From NCBI GenBank assembly GCA_001598975.1, contig BBXU01000423.1, forward strand, positions 1 through 14,898: a DNA stretch of 14,898 nucleotides, given 5' to 3'. The first letter of the stretch is position 1; every line of letters begins with the position of its first letter. This document shows positions 1-12,521 of the stretch, piece by piece. The position numbers were made by a program, and so were the translations under genes. The stretch comes from Parachlorella kessleri. Taxonomy: Eukaryota > Chlorophyta > Trebouxiophyceae > Chlorellales > Chlorellaceae. The notes under the pieces are model-generated. The model saw nothing but the letters and a program-made list of their open reading frames with translations. It did no database searches and was not told the DNA's origin.

Positions 1-266
1 CTGCAAGCACGCTGGCAGTAACACAATCGTGTACGCTTAAAAAATTAAAGGGAGAGGTGTACCTGGGGTGGTCTTGGGCTGTGCTTATATATACGGAAGT
101 ATATACCAGGGCTTGCAATTTGCATCTCTGTGTACCACATGCTTGCTGTGTGCAGCGGCTGTCTGTTAAGTACCTCCTTGAGCATTTGGCCGACCAGCTG
201 CCCCTCAACACTGCCAATCCCCCTCTCATCTCCGCTACCCCTCTATTGCTACCTGTTCCCTTGCAG

Positions 267-823
267 GCGTTGCCCAGCTGGTCCGTGCTGCAGCTGGCCG
301 GGCACCCGGTGGCCCTCACAATCCCTAACTGCGCCGATGTGCCCGAGATCCGCGCATCCTTGTTCGCAAAGGTGATTGATATCCCACCGCAGTCTCAGCC
401 AGCTCAAGTCGTGCTATGCATCTTCCCTGCTCCTTTGACTGCAGCTCCACGTTGTTCTTCTTGGAGCTACTAACGTGCTGCAAGGCTTGCCGCCAGCGGC
501 TTCCCAGTGTGCAGGTGGCCTGCCGTCACACATCCCATGCACTAACTGGATTGCTCCTTCCCTTGCTTTGCTTTCTGCAGACCGAGGACGAGCTCAAGCG
601 GCTGAGCGGCTCGGGCCTCTTGCTAGTCGACCTTGCCTTGGGGTCCAATAAAATCAGCCACGATGACTTCTATCTGGTGGCCGACGGCAGCAGGCTCAGG
701 CTGCAAGAGGGCATCAATGTGGGCAGCTATGCGGAGGTGATAGGCCGTGTGTTGTTCCTGTGCCGCCCGCCCTCTCGGGACGGCGGCCTTGCCGGCAGCA
801 CGGCAGAGCTACTGAGCCTCTAA
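267..823 (+). CDS. Small hypothetical protein, possible OB-fold (RPA14-like); 5' end not found
   Basis: Two exons join in phase 0: 267-371 (after a TTGCAG acceptor, before a weak GTGATT donor) and 581-823 (after CTTTCTGCAG), ending in TAA. No ATG lies in this frame upstream, so the start is missing. The frame stays open back to at least 156, where another CAG occurs, so 165-266 may be a 102-nt retained or optional intron. The visible part is about 115 residues. Strand-like stretches followed by GSYAEVIGRV resemble the end of the OB barrel in replication protein A 14-kDa subunits, and TEN1 has a comparable segment. Third-position GC continues to the TAA, which favours this end. An alternative 3' end uses the exon at 1056-1136 and would add an RPA14-like C-terminal helix. 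The coding call is fairly secure. The family is a weak inference from pattern similarity only. Confidence 0.5.
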
Positions 824-1055
824 GCGTGCCCAATTTTAGCGGTGGCATGCAGTGCAAGTGTACTTGTCAGGTGTGGCAGGGAGTGCGAGTTTGCGGTTTT
901 GTTACCTGGGCTGGTCAGGGATCGTGTCCTTGTGAGCTGTCAGTGGAGCGTTCAGGCTACGCTTTGAGGGTTTCCACTTTGCCATGGTCATGTTTTGTGT
1001 TGCCTTGTTGCAAGTAAGTGTGCACCATTGCATTGCTCCTACTGTTTTTGGGCAG

Positions 1056-1136
1056 GACTGTTTCAACGTCAACGAAAAGCTGCTGAGTAATAGGTATGGA
1101 GACTTTCCCAGGGTGTTGGACTCCATGTACGTGTCT
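1056..1136 (+). other. Candidate alternative 3' exon of the 267-823 gene
   Basis: This segment follows a good acceptor (TTTTTGGGCAG) and precedes a strong GTAAGT donor at 1137. It reads open in phase 0, the phase of the upstream exons. It encodes a peptide starting DCFNVNEKLL and containing GDFPRVL. RPA14 subunits end in a helix with a similarly placed F-D-L and D-F-P pattern, which is why I link it to the upstream gene. Joining it would need a donor inside exon 581-823, for example GTGTTG at 749, possibly with an 18-nt in-phase mini-exon at 853-870. If no splice follows, the frame ends at the TGA at 1188-1190. It could instead be untranslated sequence. Confidence 0.3.
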
Positions 1137-1317
1137 GTAAGTCTTAAGTCTATCAGCAAAGTCGCAGCTACCGGGTGTTGCTGCCATTGAGCTAGCATGC
1201 ATCCGCCCTGATTGCACTGGGTGGTGGAAAATGGCCGTTAAAAAAGCTCGCAGGTGACTACCTTGTAATGGAAGGCTTGCTTGCTTGCATGCCTGATGAG
1301 CATCCACCGACCCTAAC

Positions 1318-1322
1318 TGTAA
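1318..1322 (+). terminator. TGTAA polyadenylation signal candidate, plus strand
   Basis: TGTAA is the usual polyadenylation signal in chlorophyte algae. This copy lies downstream of the small plus-strand gene. Another TGTAA at 1136-1140 overlaps the possible splice donor, so which is used is unclear. Confidence 0.4.
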
Positions 1323-1373
1323 TGTTAAGCTCCACCCTATAACTCCCCTTTGTGCGCGACTCATGTGGACTGG

Positions 1374-1378
1374 TTACA
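1374..1378 (-). terminator. TGTAA polyadenylation signal for RPS18
   Basis: The plus strand reads TTACA, i.e. TGTAA on the minus strand, about 190 nt after the RPS18 stop codon. It is the only minus-strand copy I see in that interval. It lies only about 50 nt from the plus-strand signal of the convergent neighbour. Confidence 0.55.
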
Positions 1379-1563
1379 GTAACGCTACACATATAGCAGC
1401 AGTCTCTGCCTTCGTCCAAAGCAGACGAAGCTGGCAAGATCTCGAACACGACTTGCCCAGCAAAGCTTCAACCTCGGCTGACCAGCAAGCATATCACTAG
1501 GCCGCCACTAGTGCGCCCCCGGCGAGACTACCTCTACCCCAGGCTCCCTGCTGCCCAGCTTGC

Positions 1564-3306
1564 TTAGCGCTTCTTGGCAACACCCACGGTCTTGCCGCGG
1601 CGACCGGTGGTCTTGGTGTGCTGGCCGCGCACAGTCAGGCCCCAATAGTGGCGCAGGCCGCGGTGGTTCCTGCAGCGGGGTCATGTGCAGATGAATCACC
1701 TACATATCCTGCTGGCTCGCAGTCGGCCTCTGTGCAGAGAATGATTATCTAGGCCAGCTGGACCCTGTGCCTGACAGTAGCCTCCCAACTGTCCCCATCC
1801 CAGCAATCCAACGCCCCACCCCACTCACTCTCTCTAACTGCTGCATCCAGTGGCAGCCTCCGACCCGTCCATTAATCCCCCAACCGTTCATCCGCGAAAC
1901 TGCCAACGGCCCGTCTGCCCACCTGATCTTCTTAAGGCGCTCCAGGTCGTCACGCAACTTGGTGTCCAGGGCAGATGAGGTCGTCTGCAGGCCAGGCAAG
2001 CAGTACACGCCCAGCAATAAGGCTACTTGGCTGACCACCCCGGCGTACACAACCACTAAGACTACATCGCCCTTAACCCCACACATACACAGCAGTGCGA
2101 ACGGTAGCAAGCCCGGTGACAACCAACATCACACGACATTCACGGCACCTGCTGTGCTTAGAGGACACCATGATCTCAACCTGAGCGGTCCACTGTCTGC
2201 GCCCTTGGCCACACGCACCTGGCTGAAGCGGCCATCGCGGATGTCCTTCTGCCTGTTGAGGAACCAGTCGGGCACCTTGTAGGCGCGGGGGTTGGCCACA
2301 ATGGTCATGATGCTCTCCAGCTCCTCGGGGCTCAGCTCACCGGCCCTACGCACACACACGCACACATGCATGGAATGGCCATCTAAATCTTGGATAGCCC
2401 CCCGCTCCAACGCAGCTGCTGCTGGCAAAAAGCACACAGCCTACCCCTGAGCGAAGGGGCTTCTTCAGCACCGCCAGCTGCTGCCTGCTGCGATATATGG
2501 CGTGCCTGCTAAGCGCTGCATTCCCCTCGTCTAGTGCCTCCTGTTTGCTCCTTGGCTGCTCGGGCTTGTGCTGACCGCTGCCAATGCAGCCCCACTACTG
2601 CCAGTGCACCCTATGATGTAACAGGCGATGGTCACCCCACTTTGCACCACCCCAGGCCGCTCTCGCATGGGCTGCGCTCATTATCCATAACCTGAGGCTC
2701 CAACTTTCAAGGGACTTAAGTGACCAGCGCTGCTATGCTCGTCGACCTCCTGCTGACGCTGGCCTTTCCCAATTCGTCCTCCCCCTGCTGCTACCCAGAG
2801 GCTGTGCTGCGCACTGTGTGTCTGCCTCCCGACTGCTGCCAGACCATGCCCGAGGCACCTCATGCAGCCCAGCCACTGCTGCTGCGCAATATTCACCTCT
2901 TGTTCAGGTCAACCTCAGCCTTCTTGCAGCAGATGTTGGAAAAGCGGCGGCCAATACCCCTGCGCTACAAAATAGACCCGTGTTCGCCTGCGGGTCCACC
3001 ACTTATCTCTCCCTACCGTGCACTACAGTCAGCGCTACTTACTAGGGCTGCCATCCCCCCCCACAACATGCCACTAGCGCACCCTGACTAGGGTAGGCAG
3101 CTGAAACGTCGACAGCTGAGAATAGCACCTCATGACCTTCCTTATGAACAAGTCCTGCAATTTGTCCCCCCCTCCTCTTGCGCTGCAGCCTCATGCACTG
3201 ACCTGATGGCGGTCAGGGCGTACATAATCTTCTGCTTGCCATCAACGTTGGTGTTGAGCACACGCAGGATATGCGTAAAGTTCTCGTTGGCAACGAGCGA
3301 CCCCAT
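1564..3306 (-). CDS. RPS18: Cytosolic 40S ribosomal protein S18 (uS13)
   Basis: Five exons on the minus strand: 3306-3203, 2959-2897, 2345-2219, 1984-1923 and 1669-1564. All four introns are GT-AG and the phases match, giving 153 residues, the usual size for eukaryotic uS13. uS13 sits in the head of the small ribosomal subunit, near the P-site tRNA and the contacts with the large subunit. Diagnostic segments are [13 protein letters not shown] in exon 1, RGIGRRFSN in exon 2 (helix-two-turn-helix region), [11 protein letters not shown] in exon 3, [12 protein letters not shown] in exon 4, and [20 protein letters not shown] in the basic C-terminal tail of exon 5. The ATG at 3306 is the only one fitting the family N-terminus ([10 protein letters not shown] here). 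The gene is convergent with the small gene on its left and divergent from the kinase-phosphatase gene on its right. Confidence 0.96.
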
Positions 3307-3498
3307 CCTTGCACAGCCTTAATCCAACGCTGCAGGGAGGGCCGCTGGGCGGAAAGAGGGCGAGGCGAGTGCAGGCGAGTGGGCCAAGGGCCGCCGCCGG
3401 TTGGCGGGAATCTGTCATGACGCGTAATTGCACGACTAATTGCATGACTTCCATCTCTGTGACAGACCAACCAGCGGTGCATTTGCATCAGAAAGGCC
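3307..3498. promoter_or_regulatory. Short divergent promoter region between RPS18 and the kinase-phosphatase gene
   Basis: Only 192 bp separate the two start codons, so this stretch must carry both 5' leaders and promoter elements unless an unseen 5' UTR intron exists. No canonical TATA box is evident. It contains AATTGCACGACTAATTGCATGACT, two partly repeated ATTGCA units at about 3425-3448. Confidence 0.5.
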
Positions 3499-6400
3499 AT
3501 GCAGACGATACTGCTGCTTGTGGGGGTACCAGGTTCAGGCAAGTTGCATGTGGCGGTGCCAGTCTTACGACTCAGCCTGGGCCGTTTCCAAAAGCACCCT
3601 TGGAGCAGTCTGCACTGCCTGCAGGGAAGACAACTGTGGCGGAGCAACTCCTTGCCGCCTCCAGTTCTTGGACCTGGATAAACCAGGTGAGCGTTCAACC
3701 TGCTAACTGCTTAGTTGTCTCCTCCAGCCGTGCAGGCACCCTGGCAGCGTGAGGCGAGGTGCGCCTTGCTCTGGTGCAGGATACCCTTGGCGACCGCAAA
3801 GCCTGCGAAGATGAGTTTTGGCGGGCCTTGCAGCAGGGCAGCAACGTCATAGTTGACCGCTGTAACCACACTCGAAGCCAGCGGGAGATCTGGACAGGAC
3901 TGGCTGCTGAAATGCAGCGCCGCAGCGGCCGAGCCCTGCAGCTGCTGTGCTTGGCACTGGAGCTGCCGGTGGCTGAGTGTAAGCAGCGTGCGATGCAGCG
4001 CACACGGCATGCCACGCTGTGCGGCGCTGACGCACCACAGGTCATAGACAGGTTCATTGCGGAGTATGAGCGGCCTTCTGCTAAGGAGGGTTTCCACCAA
4101 ACGTATGTCGCTGCCAGCCCAGAGGAAGTGCACAAGGTGGTGCACACCCACCTGGTATCGCTGCAGGGAGCAGGCTGGCTTCAACAGCGGCAGCAACAGC
4201 AGCAGCAGTGGAACCAGCAGCAGCAGCAGCAGCACCACCAGTGGCAGTCGCATGCAGCATGGCATGCTGCCCCTGCAGTCTTTCAGCAGCAGCAGGGACC
4301 TTGGGGGGTTAGCTGGCAGGGTCAACAGACGCATTGGCAGGAGCCGCACTGGCAGCAGCAGCAGCATCACCAGCAACAGCAGGCAGGGTATGCCTCCAGG
4401 GCCCAGCCCCAACAAGCGGTGCAGCCACAGAATATAGAGAAGCGGCACAGCTGGGAGAGGAGCGTGGAGGTCACAAAGTCACCCAGGAGGGACGCGGGTT
4501 CTGTCTCGCAAGCACAGCAACAGCAACAGCAGCAGCAGCAACAGCAGCAGCAGCAATCGAATGGTGGGCTGACCGGGCAGCATGCACAGCCTTCAGGCCT
4601 GTCAGTTGCGCGAAGGTCCGGCCCGGAGCCAGCAGGCAATATTGTGCCTTTTACCAAAGGCCATGCCGCAGCTGCAGAGCCTGGTACAGGTCGCTGGATG
4701 CCAGAGCTGAAGATCTTGGATGACGATGACGACCCAAGGCCCGTGTTGCTGTGGTGAGCACCGCTGTGAGGCTACCAAGCAGCCACGGTTAGCTTAACTT
4801 GCTGGATCATTCTCGAACGAGGAGCCTCTTGTTCCAGGGTTACAGGTCGGCTCACTGGCTCTACACCTGTGTTTGAAGGCTATAGAGTAGGGTGAGAGGT
4901 GGCAAGGTGCTTGCGCAAACTATTGTTGAGTATCCTAATTGAGCCGGGCATGTGCTGCCTGCGTGCCACAGGGACATGAACGGGACCTTGACCAGCCACA
5001 CCCACGAACGGCGCAGCTCAGGCAAGAATCAGCCTCGGCCGGGAACTCACCACCTGCGGCGGCTGGCGGTGAGCAGGGCGCTTGTGTGGCTATGAAAGGG
5101 AGGGCGTGGGTCTTGATGACTTGTTGTGTTTGGACATGGTCTGTGCTTTGCTGTCAGCTAGTATAGGGGTCAAGTTGGCCTTGACGACTGCAAGGCTTGG
5201 GGACTGCTGTGAAAGACTGGCCAACGGAGCCTTAAGTTGGTTACTGGGCTCGGCCAGACCCCTTTGAACTGACTGAACAACGGATTTGGCCTAAATGCAA
5301 GGTGGCCTTGCTGCCTCCAGGAGAAGTTCCGCATGGGTGTGTTCACCTCAGCCTCCAAGCGGACAGTGAAGGTGGCGGTGGACATGCTTGAGCGTGCGGC
5401 GGGGGAGGGCCCTCCCCTCTTTGACCCCCACTTGATCCTGCATCGTGTTCACACACAGCCAGTGGATCAGGCAAGCCCTGCGCTGCAGCTGGTTGATGCA
5501 GTGAATGGCCCCACTCGTGAGGATCTCAGCGCTAGTGGTTGTTGGTTGCTGTGGTAGCTCCACCTGGTTGGTCGGTGCGGAGCTAAGAAATAATAATGGG
5601 CCAGCCACTTCCCATGGGGCGTCTGGAGAGCCTGTTGCTAGGCGTCGCCGTGATGCTATTAGCTTTACCCTTGAAGCTTCGCAGTGCAGCTTGGCTTCAA
5701 GACTTCCCTCGTCCATTCTGCATGCAGAGCCATGTGGCCGCGGGCGGCAAGAGTTGGGACACGCTCAAGCCCCTGCACCGCAGCTTTTGCAAGCTGCACC
5801 GTGTCATCCTGCTTGACGACGATGCTTACAAGGTGTACTGGGAGGGAATGCCAGCCTGGCAGTGCTTCATTGTTTCTGCTGTACATTGACCTAGGCACAT
5901 GCAGCTGGCAGGCTGGGTGCGGAACCTGGCAGAGGAGGACCCCCCGCATTGCAGGCACAGTCAAAAGCAGCGCTCGGATTATTTGAATACCTGGAGAATA
6001 GTGCAATGTGGGGAAAGTGGGGTTGGCTGGGGCTGAGGGAGCTGCATGCCAAGAATGTGCTGGGTGCTAGTTGAGCTGCCAAACCGGGAAGCCCACTGAG
6101 ATGTATTGCCTGCAAAATACTCATTTCGCGCAGGGTGTAGGCCCCCGCACCTGTGCATACCATGCTGTCCGGCCTTAGGGCTCACACTTCCACTCTTCCT
6201 GCTGCAGGCCTTGCCCTCTGAGCGCCTGAACCTGCTGCATGTCCCCCAGTGGCGTGAGGACCCCCAGGATGACATGGTCCGCCACTTTGTGGACGTCCTA
6301 CTGAACACCTTTGGCTCCCTGGACCCTGACGCCGACGTGCGTCAGCACACAGCGGCAGCCTCGCAGGCACTACATGACATAGCGCAGCGCGTAGTAGAGG

Positions 6401-6660
6401 AGCGCCGGCAAGCTTCTGAGGTCCAGGGTCAGTACCAGCTGGCCGAGAGTGGCCGCCATGTTGCTGGTGAGGCAGGAGCTAGTGCTGCTGAAGAGGACGG
6501 GCTGGGAGGGGTAGCAGGTGGGGTGCCTGGCACGGAGGAGGCAGCAGGCCCCAGGAAAAAGATGCGGCACCGGAAAAAGGTGCAGACAGATGAAGCCCTC
6601 CAGCTGGCAGCGGTTGTTGCCAATCCCGAGGAAATTGATATTGACGAGGCTACGGAGTGA
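3499..6660 (+). CDS. Bifunctional P-loop kinase / FCP1-like HAD phosphatase, Gln-rich linker
   Basis: Seven exons: 3499-3538, 3625-3686, 3780-4753, 4972-5068, 5321-5470, 5728-5832 and 6208-6660. The sum is 1881 nt (626 residues), with consistent phase throughout. Residues 1-140 form a kinase of the PNKP/AAA_33 type: Walker A GVPGSGKTT (9-17), QDTLG (34-38), VIVDRCN (57-63), an Arg-rich lid (R104, R108, R110) and an EYERPSAKEGF segment (129-139) like that of polynucleotide kinases. Residues about 165-350 are Gln-rich. The C-terminal half is an NLI-IF/FCP1-type HAD phosphatase: WDMNGTL (359-365, motif I with Asn at D+2), VFTSAS (398-403, motif II), K455 in SWDTLKPL (motif III) and LLDDDAYK (469-476, motif IV). 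PRKKMRHRKK (591-600) looks like a nuclear signal. Substrate is unknown; nucleic-acid end repair is a guess from the domain pair. Two separate genes remain possible, but the phosphatase alone would lack its nucleophile exon junction. Confidence 0.8.
3539..3624 (+). other. GC-AG intron interrupting the Walker A codon run
   Basis: The donor is CAG|GCAAGT and the acceptor CTGCAG. Splicing G(3538) to GG(3625) restores GVPGSG|KTT. The nearest GT (3543) cannot produce a P-loop in any phase with the available acceptors. The intron is 86 nt. Confidence 0.85.
4182..4556 (+). repeat. CAG/CAA tracts encoding the Gln-rich linker
   Basis: Three clusters of CAG and CAA triplets (about 4182-4242, 4338-4382, and a pure Q14 run at 4515-4556) lie in frame inside exon 3 of the kinase-phosphatase gene. 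They are mixed with His, Trp and Ala codons, suggesting an unstructured linker. Such tracts are prone to length change by slippage. Confidence 0.9.
4754..4971 (+). other. Intron joining the kinase-linker exon to the phosphatase exon
   Basis: Donor TG|GTGAGC and acceptor CCACAG, 218 nt, phase 2. Splicing makes CTG TG+G GAC ATG AAC, i.e. L-W-D-M-N-G-T, the motif I of an NLI-IF-type phosphatase. Without splicing, translation stops at the TGA (4755-4757) inside the donor. Confidence 0.8.
5471..5727 (+). other. Probable GC-AG intron in the phosphatase domain
   Basis: CAG|GCAAGC to ATGCAG keeps phase 0 and joins HTQPVDQ to SHVAAGGKSW with a spacing that fits the family. A GT donor at 5501 (GTGAAT) would also keep phase 0 and insert ten residues, so the GC choice is likely but not certain. 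Confidence 0.55.
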
Positions 6661-6799
6661 ATGGCATCATAGATCTGGCCTGCTGTGATGATGCAGCACA
6701 GTCATCAACTGTCGCAGTGATCGTAGGGGATCAATCGCTTGTAGAATTCTACAGTGCTTACAGGTCTCCTCACTTGCATACAAGCTGCAATTTCGCACG
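6661..6799. other. Short convergent intergenic region with polyadenylation signals
   Basis: Only 139 bp lie between the stop codons of the kinase-phosphatase gene and PFD2. A TGTAA on the minus strand at 6758-6762 is about 40 nt after the PFD2 stop and is its likely signal. On the plus strand only a TGTAG variant (6740-6744) is seen, about 80 nt after the kinase-phosphatase stop. The two 3' UTRs therefore probably overlap. Confidence 0.6.
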
Positions 6800-8002
6800 T
6801 TAGCTGCCGCTGACTAGTACCCCTTGACTTTTGCTTGCTGCTGATGAGCTGCTTTCTTCTGCTGCGCCCTCGCCCTGCATGCAGCCAGAGATATCATGCC
6901 ATGAATGACATGCCAGAAGGCTTGGGCATGCCCCTTGACGTGCAGCCAGATAGCAGCCATTGACATGATTTTGCAAATCCTGTGCTTGGTGCCCTCAGCA
7001 TACGCTCTATGCACCAAGCTTACCTTGAACCGAATCTTGTACTTTTCCTGGAATACTAGTATCTCTTTATGTTTCACTTCAAGCTGCTTCTTGAAGGTCT
7101 CTACCGTCTGCAGTCAGTTGAGTTTATGGGTGCAGGCAGTTAGCAACAAATATTCCAGTACAAGGTTTAGCCGACTCGTCTAGACTGCCTTATGCGCTCA
7201 GTTCAGTCACAGAGCTACCCTGCTTCACCTGCCGTTCCATTGGCATTGGCTCCGCTGGGGAGAGGCCTACTGGCACAGAGCGTCAGGCAAGCTACAGCCC
7301 TCTCCGTACAACTTCCACACCTTATCCTATCGCACTACTTACCACCATGTAAAGCATAAACCAGTATCCCCGTGCCTACCCTCTGAATGCATTGCCTGCC
7401 ACCCTAGTAAATAAAGCATAACTGCTTGCAACCCTGTCAGTCCATTACCCTCCCACCTCATCACTGTTCCAACTCTGTCACCTTTACCAGATAGAGAATG
7501 CTTGTCGTGGGGAGAAAGGCCTCCTGACTCAGAACTCTGGCAAGACCAAGAGCACCACTGCATTCAGCCTTGAGCAGCCCAGTTCACCTCATACCCTCCC
7601 CTCTGTACGCATTACCTGCTACCCTAACCAAATAGACTAACTGGGGAAAGAGTTTATGTGTTCCTCACCGCAAATCCCAACCCCAGGCTGCCTGCTGCAT
7701 GGCAAGGCAACCCCAGCAGCCTTATCGAAGCAGGTACAAAGTCTCACCGATGATAGGTTGTCTCGGTTCTTTTTGACGGCCGGCAGCACCTCTCGCACTG
7801 TGCGCTCCACCAGGACATCCCCCACCAGCCGGAAGCACTTCCTGCTTGTGTCCAGTGGCTCCAGCGTCTTGATCACCAGCTCATGCTCTGCCAAGTCTGA
7901 TGCCAGCTCCGCTGTTTTGGCCGACAGGTTGTCCCTCTCGTTTATTAGCTCCTCAAAGGCCGCTACAATCGCCTGCTCGCTTTTTAGCCCTTCCCCCGAC
8001 AT
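6800..8002 (-). CDS. PFD2: Prefoldin subunit 2
   Basis: Three minus-strand exons: 8002-7748, 7107-7024 and 6874-6800. All introns are GT-AG and phase 0, giving 137 residues. Prefoldin is a hexameric cytosolic co-chaperone that hands unfolded actin and tubulin to the CCT chaperonin; subunit 2 is one of the beta-type subunits. Exon 1 carries the N-terminal coiled-coil helix (EQAIVAAFEELINERDNL) and the beta-hairpin signature KTLEPLDTSRKCFRLVGDVL followed by VERTVREVLPAV. Exon 2 holds the second coiled-coil helix (VKHKEILVFQEKYKIRF). Exon 3 encodes a Ser/Ala/Glu-rich tail ending SQGVLVSGS, similar to the human tail. Intron 1 is long (640 nt) for this locus. The start at 8002 matches the family N-terminus. 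The gene is convergent with the kinase-phosphatase gene and divergent from the prolyl-tRNA synthetase gene. Confidence 0.95.
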
Positions 8003-8424
8003 GACAGCCTGATGAAAGCCCTAAAGTCTTGCTATTGTGCCACTCTAACAATGTTCAGTGCGAACGACGCAGTACACCTGCAAGTTTCCAAGGTTATTGA
8101 TCATGCAGCGAGTATCTTAGTATCCCAAACAGTGGCTACGCGTCTCAGTGTTATTGCTATTGAATATGGGAATAGTGTTGATTAGCAGAAGTGCGGCAAA
8201 AGCAAGCAATGACAGGTCATAACTCAGCACAGCAGGGTGCACAGCATGGATGGACCTGTGGCCCGTATATAGAAATCCTCCAGTATCGCAATGCCAAAGT
8301 GATCAGGAGTACCCCTCTTGCGCTTGGAACGCACGCATTATTGCACTACCTCAGTTGGAGTGAAGGCAGGGGTGAACAGGCTTTGCCTGGCTCGCAGTGG
8401 ATGCATTATAATAATCAGCCGACC
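8003..8424. promoter_or_regulatory. Divergent promoter region between PFD2 and the prolyl-tRNA synthetase gene
   Basis: About 420 bp between divergent start codons. The frame of the synthetase's first exon is open through most of it and includes an in-frame ATG at 8401 (and more distal ones), so the plus-strand start is uncertain. ATTATAATAATC at 8405-8416 is AT-rich. No clear TATA box was assigned. Confidence 0.4.

Positions 8425-12521
<4,097 letters not shown>

Noticed and set aside
3711..4448. Long minus-strand open frame rich in Leu
   Set aside because: It is the antisense of the CAG tract (CTG triplets) and overlaps a well-supported plus-strand exon.
3759..4757. Kinase plus Gln-rich region as a complete stand-alone gene ending at TGA 4755-4757
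   Set aside because: The TGA lies within a strong GTGAGC donor. Splicing to 4972 recreates a conserved phosphatase motif in the right phase, and the next in-frame exon has a stop upstream and no start of its own that includes the nucleophile Asp. The unspliced form is kept only as a possible isoform.
6905..7183. Plus-strand open frame opposite prefoldin subunit 2 exon 2
   Set aside because: The minus strand reads a well-conserved prefoldin exon with good splice sites; the plus frame has no resemblance to any family.
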